A DNA stretch of 6,239 bases, taken from Paracoccaceae bacterium (GTDB lineage: Bacteria > Pseudomonadota > Alphaproteobacteria > Rhodobacterales > Rhodobacteraceae). Below, one piece after another: positions 1 through 4,353 of the stretch. The stretch is from contig SKMI01000360.1 of assembly GCA_007121115.1 (NCBI GenBank), positions 1 to 6,239 on the forward strand, in the 5' to 3' direction. The position numbers were made by a program, and so were the translations under genes. A model generated the notes under the pieces. That model ran no database searches, was not told the origin of the DNA, and saw only the letters and a list, made by a program, of their open reading frames with translations. Every line of letters starts with the position of its first letter. Within the stretch, counting starts at the first letter, position 1.

Positions 1-61
1 GCGGCGGGAATGGTCGATGGCGGCGACCGTGACCTCGGCCAGCACCACATCGCCGGGGCGC
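1..61. repeat. Left arm of a perfect 61-bp inverted repeat, open at the window edge
   Basis: Read on the minus strand, this stretch is identical at every base to 522-582 of the MaoC-like gene and encodes its residues 103-122 (RPGDVV...IDHSRR). The match stops sharply: base 62 does not pair with 521, and the next bases are unrelated. The inner end is therefore at 61/62, while the outer end lies beyond the window start. Identity at synonymous positions means a very recent copy or an artefact, not an old paralogue. No complete gene can be called here. A minus-strand frame continues from the repeat into 62-216 without an obvious start signal. Confidence 0.95.
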
Positions 62-144
62 GCTTCCGACCTGGCGGATTGAATCCATGCCGCAACAAAA
101 TTACAACGTTTGGTCGACTTTCGTATCAAAATTGCGCGGTGGCC

Positions 145-173
145 TTGCGCGCATCTGCGACAACCCTTATGCT
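145..173 (+). promoter_or_regulatory. Candidate sigma-70 promoter of the MaoC-like/ribF/ycgN operon
   Basis: A -35-like TTGCGC (145-150) is followed by a 17-bp spacer and a -10-like TATGCT (168-173). The leading TTG of the -35 box and the TAT...T of the -10 box are the positions that usually matter. Transcription would start near 180, giving a leader of about 37 nt before the ATG at 217. The DNA just upstream (about 91-135) is much richer in A/T than the rest of the window and carries the direct repeat CAAAATT at 96-102 and 127-133, as expected of a promoter region. Assigned by eye, with no start-site data. Confidence 0.4.
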
Positions 174-185
174 GCACTGCAACAT
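169..185. promoter_or_regulatory. 17-bp TGC-rich palindrome, candidate PhaR-type operator
   Basis: The core TGCTGCACTGCAACA (170-184), flanked by A and T, is a palindrome around C177 with a single mismatched pair (172/182). It overlaps the proposed -10 box at 168-173, the classic place for a repressor. It contains CTGC-N3-GCAA, one base from the CTGC-N3-GCAG type of site I recall for PhaR of Rhodobacter and Paracoccus, the PHA-granule-responsive repressor of phasin and PHA genes. A related partial site, TGCCGCAACA, lies at 88-97. The palindrome is seen directly; the link to PhaR is inferred from recall and from the PhaJ-like gene downstream. Confidence 0.45.
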
Positions 186-216
186 GACCGGAGATGCTGC
201 CGAAGGGACCGAACCC

Positions 217-675
217 ATGCTGGACGTCGACACCACCGCCAACCTGCCCCGGGGCACGATCTGCATCGAGGATCTGGAAATCGGCATGCGCCGCTTTCTG
301 CGCAAGGAAATCACCGACCGCGATATCGAGTTGTTCGCCGAGGTTTCGACCGACCGCAACCCGGTGCATCTGGATGATGATTATGCCCGCGACACCATCT
401 TCGAGGGCCGGATTGCGCATGGGATGCTGACCGCCGGGCTGATCTCGGCCGTGATCGGCGAACAGCTTCCCGGCCACGGCACGGTCTATATGGGCCAGAG
501 CCTGAAATTCCTTGCCCCCGTGCGCCCCGGCGATGTGGTGCTGGCCGAGGTCACGGTCGCCGCCATCGACCATTCCCGCCGCCGCGTGACCCTTGATTGT
601 CGCTGCGCCGTGGGCGATACCACCGTCGTGAAGGGCGAGGCGCTGGTTCTGGCGCCCAGCCGCAAGTTCGACTGA
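217..675 (+). CDS. MaoC-family dehydratase, PhaJ-like (R)-specific enoyl-CoA hydratase
   Basis: Encodes 152 residues, a normal length for a single hot-dog-fold MaoC/hydratase-2 protein. The active-site motif is present as STDRNPVHLD (residues 44-53), with the expected catalytic Asp46 and His51 (D-x-N-P-V-H). It is followed by the conserved GRIAHGMLTAG (65-75) and the late strand LAPVRPGDVV (99-108). The family hydrates trans-2-enoyl-CoA to (R)-3-hydroxyacyl-CoA, in PhaJ feeding polyhydroxyalkanoate synthesis; the true substrate here is unknown. The frame is open upstream to base 10, but ATG 217 is preferred. It has an AAGGGA Shine-Dalgarno-like sequence at 203-208, and homology starts just after it. 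ATG 184 lacks such a site. Likely first gene of an operon with ribF, 26 bp downstream. No signal peptide; cytosolic. Codons 103-122 are duplicated in inverted orientation at 1-61. Confidence 0.9.
   Translation: MLDVDTTANLPRGTICIEDLEIGMRRFLRKEITDRDIELFAEVSTDRNPVHLDDDYARDTIFEGRIAHGMLTAGLISAVIGEQLPGHGTVYMGQSLKFLAPVRPGDVVLAEVTVAAIDHSRRRVTLDCRCAVGDTTVVKGEALVLAPSRKFD
522..582. repeat. Right arm of the perfect 61-bp inverted repeat, inside the MaoC-like gene
   Basis: This is the exact reverse complement of 1-61, within codons 102-122 of an otherwise intact reading frame. The gene reads normally through the arm and on to its stop, so this copy looks native and the left copy looks derived. The two arms enclose 460 bp (62-521) holding the promoter, the palindrome and the first two thirds of the gene. 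Confidence 0.95.
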
Positions 676-684
676 GGCGGGGCC

Positions 685-698
685 GCCCCCGCGGGGGC
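685..698. repeat. 14-bp perfect G/C palindrome covering the ribF ribosome-binding region
   Basis: The sequence GCCCCCGCGGGGGC is self-complementary and ends 3 bp before the ribF ATG at 702. In RNA it can fold as a 5-bp stem with a CGCG loop. The purine run GGGGGCAGG (693-701), the only Shine-Dalgarno-like sequence for ribF, forms its 3' side. It could dampen ribF translation initiation or couple it to ribosomes arriving from the upstream gene. There is no T-run, so a terminator is unlikely. Confidence 0.5.
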
Positions 699-701
699 AG
701 G

Positions 702-1661
702 ATGGAGCAGGTCACCGGCTGGAAGGACATTGACCCTGCCCTGCGCGGGGCCTCGGTCGCCCTGGGCAATTTCGACGGCGTGCATCTGGGCCACCGTTCG
801 GTCATTGACCGGGCGCGGCGCGCCGACGCACCCCTCGGCATCGTCACCTTCGAGCCGCACCCGCGCGAATTCTTCGCCCCCGATGCGCCGCCCTTCCGGC
901 TGATGGGGGCCGAGACGCGCGCCAACCGACTTGCGCGGCTGGGGGTGGAGCGGCTGTTCACTCTGCCGTTCAACGCCGAACTGTCGCGATTGAGCGCGCG
1001 CGACTTTGCTGCGCAGGTCCTGCGCGATGGGCTGGGCATCGCGCATGTGGTGGTTGGTGCGGATTTCTGCTTTGGCAAGGGACGCGCGGGCACCGCGGCA
1101 ATGCTGGCGGATTTTGGCGCTGAAATGGGGTTCGACGTGACCATTGCGCCGCTGTTGACCGCGGCCGATGGCGCCGTCTCCTCGACCGCGATCCGGCAGG
1201 CGCTGAGCGCCGGCCAGCCGGGCGAGGCGGCGCGGATGCTGGGCCATTGGCACCGGATCGACGGGCCGGTGCTGCACGGCGAAAAGCGCGGGCGTGGCCT
1301 GGGCTACCCCACCGCCAACATGTCGGTGGACGGGCTGCATCTGCCGCGTTTCGGGGTCTATGCGGTCAAGGTCGATGTGCTGACCGGGCCGCATGCGGGC
1401 AGCCATGACGGCGTCGCCAGCCTGGGGATCCGGCCCATGTTCGGCGAGAATCTTCCCAATCTGGAGACCTTCCTGTTCGACTTCGATGGCGATCTGTATG
1501 ACGCGCATCTGTCAGTGGCCTTGGTGGCGTTCCTGCGCGGCGAAGAGGCGTTCGACTCGGTCGAGGCGCTGGTGACGCAGATGGACGCGGACTCGGCCCG
1601 CGCCCGGGACGTGCTGGCCGGGGTCGGGGCCTATGCGCCGGGGATGGAGGGCGCGCGATGA
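702..1661 (+). CDS. ribF: Bifunctional riboflavin kinase / FMN adenylyltransferase (FAD synthetase)
   Basis: Encodes 319 residues, the usual length of prokaryotic RibF, which phosphorylates riboflavin to FMN and adenylylates FMN to FAD in the cytosol. The N-terminal nucleotidyltransferase domain (about 15-170) shows GNFDGVHLGH (22-31), VVGADFCFGKGRAG (117-130) and SSTAIR (160-165). The C-terminal riboflavin kinase domain (about 185-310) shows GPVLHGEKRGRGLGYPTAN (188-206), with Thr204 and Asn206 of the nucleotide/Mg-binding PTAN motif. It also has NLETFLFDFDGDLYD (253-267), where Glu255 matches the family's catalytic Glu. The start at 702 follows a G-rich stretch (693-701) and gives the family N terminus; the frame is open upstream to 597 but reads as antisense-like low-complexity sequence. 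It lies 26 bp after the MaoC-like gene and overlaps the next gene by ATGA. No FMN riboswitch is apparent in the short spacer. Confidence 0.97.
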   Translation: MEQVTGWKDIDPALRGASVALGNFDGVHLGHRSVIDRARRADAPLGIVTFEPHPREFFAPDAPPFRLMGAETRANRLARLGVERLFTLPFNAELSRLSARDFAAQVLRDGLGIAHVVVGADFCFGKGRAGTAAMLADFGAEMGFDVTIAPLLTAADGAVSSTAIRQALSAGQPGEAARMLGHWHRIDGPVLHGEKRGRGLGYPTANMSVDGLHLPRFGVYAVKVDVLTGPHAGSHDGVASLGIRPMFGENLPNLETFLFDFDGDLYDAHLSVALVAFLRGEEAFDSVEALVTQMDADSARARDVLAGVGAYAPGMEGAR

Positions 1662-2128
1662 GCGGGAAGCCTGCCGACAACCGCCTGCGCCCGCGCTTCT
1701 GGGAGACCGTGCCGCTGGACCGGATGCGCCCAGAGGAGTGGGAGGCGCTCTGTGACGGTTGCGGCAAGTGCTGCCTCAACAAACTTGAGGATGAGGACAC
1801 CGGCGAGGTGGCCTTTACCGCCGTCTCCTGCCGCCTGCTGGACACGGAAAGCTGCCGCTGCGGGAATTATGCGATCCGCAAACAACTGGTTCCCGAATGC
1901 GTGGTGCTGACCCCCCAGAAACTGCCCGAGATCGCTTATTGGCTGCCGCAGACCTGCGCCTACCGCCGACTGCACGAGGGGCGGGGGCTGGCCGACTGGC
2001 ACCCGCTGGTTTCGGGCGATCCGGAGAGCGTCCACGCGGCTGGCATATCGGTGCGCGGGTTGGCGGTGCCCGAATTTACGGTGACCGAGGACGAGTGGGA
2101 AGACTACATCATCGACGAGGCGCCTTGA
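1658..2128 (+). CDS. ycgN: YcgN-family (UPF0260/YkgJ-like) cysteine-cluster protein
   Basis: Encodes 156 residues with the hallmark CDGCGKCC (Cys32, 35, 38, 39), the CxxCxxCC cluster of this family. Further cysteines at 58, 66, 68, 81 and 100 could together ligate a metal or Fe-S centre. The C-terminal half holds the conserved block DWHPLVSGDP...VHAAGISVRG (113-134), typical of YcgN proteins, and the tail is very acidic (DEWEDYIIDEAP). The family has no settled biochemical function, and none is assigned here. No signal peptide or membrane segment is visible. Its ATG overlaps the ribF stop as ATGA, with a good Shine-Dalgarno GGAGG (1646-1650) inside the end of ribF, so translation is probably coupled. 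Last gene of the plus-strand operon; it converges with the ribokinase gene 37 bp away. Confidence 0.92.
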   Translation: MSGKPADNRLRPRFWETVPLDRMRPEEWEALCDGCGKCCLNKLEDEDTGEVAFTAVSCRLLDTESCRCGNYAIRKQLVPECVVLTPQKLPEIAYWLPQTCAYRRLHEGRGLADWHPLVSGDPESVHAAGISVRGLAVPEFTVTEDEWEDYIIDEAP

Positions 2129-2132
2129 CGGC

Positions 2133-2159
2133 GTTTGCCTGCGGCAAGCCTTCGGGGCT
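2133..2159. terminator. Small tandem hairpins between convergent genes, possible weak bidirectional terminator
   Basis: The 37-bp spacer between two facing stop codons can form one stem from TTGCC (2135-2139) and GGCAA (2143-2147), loop TGC, extendable by a G-T wobble and a G-C pair. A second stem pairs AGCC (2147-2150) with GGCT (2156-2159) around TTCGG. The stems share base 2147 and are short, and no clear T-run follows on either strand. Position supports a terminator role more than strength does. Confidence 0.3.
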
Positions 2160-2165
2160 GGGCTG

Positions 2166-3065
2166 TCAGGGGGCAGGGTCCTGCACCGTCTGCGCGGCGA
2201 GGAAGGCCGCGACCTCGGCGGCATCGGGCATGGCCTCGGCGGTGCCGGGGCGGGTGACCTGCAGCGCCGCCGCAGCAGTGGCCTCGCGCATTGCTGTGGC
2301 CGGGTCCAGCCCGCGCTCCAGCGCCGCCGCCAGTGTGCCCGCGAAACAGTCGCCCGCGCCGGTGGTGTCCACGGGGTCCACCGCGAAGGCTGGCGTATGG
2401 ATGCGCGGCGTGCCGCGGGCGATCCATTCCGCGCCCCTGGCGCCGCGGGTGATGACCACGGTCTCCACCGGCAGGTCCTCGGGCGTCAGTCCCAGCGCGT
2501 CCTGCAATTGTGCGGCTTCGACCGCGTTGAGGATCAGGATGTTGATGAAGGGCAGGACCGTGCGGACGGCATCCACGTCGAAGGGCGCGGCGGAATAGAT
2601 CACCTCGAGCCCCAGGCCCATGGCATGTTCGGCGACTTCCGCTTGGCTGTCGGTTTCATTCTGCATCAGCAGGATATCGCCCAGTTCCGCCCGCTCCAGC
2701 GCGGCCAGCACCTGCCCTGCGTCCTGCGCCCGGTTGGCGCCGGGGTGGATGACGATGCTGTTCTCGCCCGCCGCATCGACCATGATGACCGCGTGGCCGG
2801 TGCGCGCGCCCTCCATGCGGGTCACGGCGCTGCAATCCACCCCCAGCCCCTGCAACTGCGCCAGCGCCGCGTCGCCATCGGCGCCCACGGCACCCAGATG
2901 CACCACCTTCGCGCCCGCCCGCGCCGCCGCCACCGACTGGTTTGCCCCCTTGCCGCCCAGACCCGTCTCCACCGTGCGCGCGGCCAGAGTCTCGCCCGGC
3001 GCGGGCAGGCGGTCCAATCGGTAGAAATGGTCGAGGTTGATGGAGCCGAAGCAGAAAGCGGTCAT
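2166..3065 (-). CDS. rbsK: Ribokinase (PfkB family)
   Basis: Encodes 299 residues, a normal ribokinase length; the family phosphorylates D-ribose to ribose 5-phosphate with ATP. The N terminus GSINLDH (7-13) aligns with the GSINADH of E. coli RbsK, Asp12 being the ribose-binding Asp. PfkB signature 1 is GLGGKGANQ (35-43), with Asn42. MQNET (134-138) and ILNAVE (178-183) carry the phosphate/Mg-associated N-x-x-E. Signature 2 is DTTGAGDCFAG (233-243), with catalytic base Asp239. These ribose-contact positions favour ribokinase over adenosine or fructokinase, though substrate is not proven. The ATG at 3065 is preceded by AAGGCGAG and gives the family N terminus; the open frame upstream runs antisense to aroC and is discarded. 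It lies 71 bp downstream of aroC on the same strand. No ribose transporter or lacI-type regulator is visible in the window. Confidence 0.93.
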   Translation of the reverse strand: MTAFCFGSINLDHFYRLDRLPAPGETLAARTVETGLGGKGANQSVAAARAGAKVVHLGAVGADGDAALAQLQGLGVDCSAVTRMEGARTGHAVIMVDAAGENSIVIHPGANRAQDAGQVLAALERAELGDILLMQNETDSQAEVAEHAMGLGLEVIYSAAPFDVDAVRTVLPFINILILNAVEAAQLQDALGLTPEDLPVETVVITRGARGAEWIARGTPRIHTPAFAVDPVDTTGAGDCFAGTLAAALERGLDPATAMREATAAAALQVTRPGTAEAMPDAAEVAAFLAAQTVQDPAP

Positions 3066-3091
3066 GGCACTCGCCTTATCCGGGCAGGGTC

Positions 3092-3119
3092 GCGCAACCT
3101 TACCTTCGATATGTGTCAA
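3092..3119 (-). promoter_or_regulatory. Possible weak promoter for the ribokinase gene
   Basis: On the minus strand a perfect -35 hexamer TTGACA (3119-3114) lies in the 71-bp aroC-rbsK gap, 18 bp after the aroC stop codon. The best -10 at 16-17 bp spacing is TTGCGC or TGCGCG, which is poor. It could give rbsK transcription independent of aroC, perhaps with an activator, or could be chance. No terminator hairpin is seen in the gap, so read-through from aroC remains likely. Confidence 0.22.
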
Positions 3120-3136
3120 GACAACCGGCGCGCCAA

Positions 3137-4240
3137 TCAGCCGATCCGCCCGCGCGGTCCTTGCCCGCATTGGGCGCGATGCAGCAGCAGGTGATCCAGC
3201 AGCACGCAGGCCATCATCGCCTCGCCCACCGGGACGGCGCGGATGCCGACGCAGGGGTCGTGGCGGCCCTTGGTCACCACTTCGGTCGGCGCGCCGTCCC
3301 GGGTGATCGACTCGCGCGGGGTCAGGATCGAGGATGTGGGCTTGACCGCGAAGCGCACGACCACGTCCTGCCCGGTCGAGATGCCGCCCAGAACCCCGCC
3401 AGCGCGGTTGGAGCCATAGACCGGACCGTCCGGCCCCATGCTGATCTCGTCGGCGTTTTCGACCCCGGTGAGTGCGGCGGCGGCCATGCCGTCGCCGATT
3501 TCCACCCCCTTGACCGCGTTGATGGACATCATCGCCGCCGCCAGATCGCTGTCCAGCTTGGCGTAGATCGGCGCGCCCAGGCCGGGGGGCACGCCCGTCG
3601 CCGCCACCTCGATCACCGCGCCGACGGAGTTCCCGGCCTTGCGGATGGTGTCCAGATACGTGGCCCAATCCTCGGCCGCCTGCGCATCGGGGACCCAGAA
3701 AGGGTTGCGGTCGATCTGGGACAGGTCCATGCGCGCCCGGTCGATGGCGTGCGACCCCATCTGCACCATGTAGCCGCGCAGGGCGAGCCCGGGCGCCAGG
3801 TCCGCCAGCACTGCGCGTGCCACGCCACCGGCGGCCACGCGTGCCGCAGTCTCGCGCGCGCTGGAGCGCCCTCCGCCGCGTGGGTCGCGGTGGCCGTATT
3901 TCTGGAAATAGGTGATGTCGGCATGGCCGGGGCGGAAGGTCGCTTCGATCTCGCTGTAATCCCTGGACCGCTGGTCGGTGTTGCGGATCATCAACTGGAT
4001 CGGCGTGCCGGTGGTGCGCCCCTCATAAACGCCCGAGAGGATTTCCACCGCATCGGCCTCGCGCCGCTGGGTGGTGTGGCGGCTCTGCCCCGGTTTGCGG
4101 CGGTCCAGCCAGGGCTGGATTGCCCCCTCATCCAGCGCCACGCCGGGCGGGCAGCCGTCCACCGTGGCGCCCAGGGCTTGTCCGTGGCTTTCGCCCCAGG
4201 TCGTCACGCGAAAGACATGGCCGAAGGTGTTGAAACTCAT
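3137..4240 (-). CDS. aroC: Chorismate synthase
   Basis: Encodes 367 residues, typical of bacterial AroC, which converts 5-enolpyruvylshikimate 3-phosphate to chorismate, the last common step to aromatic amino acids, folate and ubiquinone. The enzyme needs reduced FMN. All three signatures are present: GESHGQALGATVDGCPPG (16-33, His19), TFRPGHAD (101-108, His106) with GGGRSSARET (122-131), and RHDPCVGIRAVPVGEAM (326-342, Asp328). These match the His/His/Asp set considered catalytic in the family. SINAVKGVEIGDGM (239-252) and GSNRAGGVLGGISTG (276-290) are also conserved. The ATG at 4240 follows AGAGG by about 9 bases and starts at the family's MSFNTFG; an in-frame ATG 11 codons earlier adds nothing recognisable. 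First gene of the minus-strand pair with rbsK, divergent from the ABC-F gene. Bifunctional types have a flavin reductase domain; none is seen, so it should depend on an external FMN reductase. Confidence 0.98.
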   Translation of the reverse strand: MSFNTFGHVFRVTTWGESHGQALGATVDGCPPGVALDEGAIQPWLDRRKPGQSRHTTQRREADAVEILSGVYEGRTTGTPIQLMIRNTDQRSRDYSEIEATFRPGHADITYFQKYGHRDPRGGGRSSARETAARVAAGGVARAVLADLAPGLALRGYMVQMGSHAIDRARMDLSQIDRNPFWVPDAQAAEDWATYLDTIRKAGNSVGAVIEVAATGVPPGLGAPIYAKLDSDLAAAMMSINAVKGVEIGDGMAAAALTGVENADEISMGPDGPVYGSNRAGGVLGGISTGQDVVVRFAVKPTSSILTPRESITRDGAPTEVVTKGRHDPCVGIRAVPVGEAMMACVLLDHLLLHRAQCGQGPRGRIG

Positions 4241-4272
4241 GTGCCGCTGCCTCTGCTGCCACTCGCCCTGCA

Positions 4273-4301
4273 CCCATACCGCCGCGCGCGCGCAGGCTCA
4301 A
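4273..4301 (-). promoter_or_regulatory. Candidate sigma-70 promoter of aroC
   Basis: On the minus strand TTGAGC (4301-4296) and TATGGG (4278-4273) are exactly 17 bp apart, placing transcription start near 4266 and leaving a short leader with the AGAGG ribosome site. The -35 lies in the loop, and the spacer in one arm, of the GC-rich inverted repeat 4279-4314. The spacer is almost entirely alternating C and G. The -10 box keeps TAT but not the final T. Confidence 0.4.
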
Positions 4302-4314
4302 GCGCGGGCGGCGG
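4279..4314. repeat. GC-rich imperfect inverted repeat between aroC and the ABC-F gene
   Basis: The arms 4279-4291 and 4302-4314 are complementary at 12 of 13 positions around a 10-base centre. The left arm contains an alternating (GC)n tract (about 4284-4293). No T-run follows on either strand, so it does not look like a terminator. It covers the aroC promoter spacer and -35 and ends 2 bp before the TTGACA of the facing gene. It could be a protein-binding site, a cruciform or Z-DNA element, or GC-rich coincidence. Confidence 0.55.
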
Positions 4315-4316
4315 AA

Positions 4317-4345
4317 TTGACAGCCCCGGGCTTATCCGGCACAGC
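4317..4345 (+). promoter_or_regulatory. Candidate promoter of the ABC-F gene, close to its ATG
   Basis: A perfect -35 hexamer TTGACA lies at 4317-4322. At 17-bp spacing the -10 position (4340-4345) reads CACAGC, a weak match. A start site about 7 bp further would fall near 4352, almost on the ATG at 4354. Together with the absence of a Shine-Dalgarno sequence (the bases before ATG are CCTCGGCCC), this suggests a leaderless or nearly leaderless transcript. Confidence 0.33.
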
Positions 4346-4353
4346 CTCGGCCC

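Noticed and set aside
62..89. Divergent minus-strand gene starting at the ATG complementary to 87-89
   Set aside because: No ribosome site precedes it, and after nine codons it enters the inverted-repeat arm in a frame giving Arg/Gly/His/Pro-rich sequence. It could be the remnant of a real upstream gene cut by the duplication, but this cannot be supported.
10..216. N-terminal extension of the MaoC-like protein in an open frame from base 10
   Set aside because: The extra residues come from the inverted-repeat arm read on the wrong strand and from promoter-like DNA. They resemble no family sequence, and ATG 217 has a ribosome-binding sequence.
676..701. FMN (RFN) riboswitch or terminator before ribF
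   Set aside because: Only 26 bp separate the genes, far too short for an FMN riboswitch, and the palindrome there lacks a T-run and precedes a co-directional gene.
486..1508. 340-codon minus-strand open frame opposite the MaoC-like gene and ribF
   Set aside because: It is antisense to two clearly recognisable proteins and its translation is rich in Arg, Pro and Gln without motifs, as expected of a high-GC shadow frame.
3127..3134. GGCGCGCC palindrome just after the aroC stop as a regulatory site
   Set aside because: An 8-bp G/C-only palindrome is expected by chance at this base composition, and it has no T-run to make a terminator.
3066..3668. Upstream extension of the ribokinase frame to a 500-residue protein
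   Set aside because: The added part is a shifted-frame reading of aroC and intergenic DNA, Gly/Arg-rich; the PfkB N terminus begins exactly at ATG 3065.
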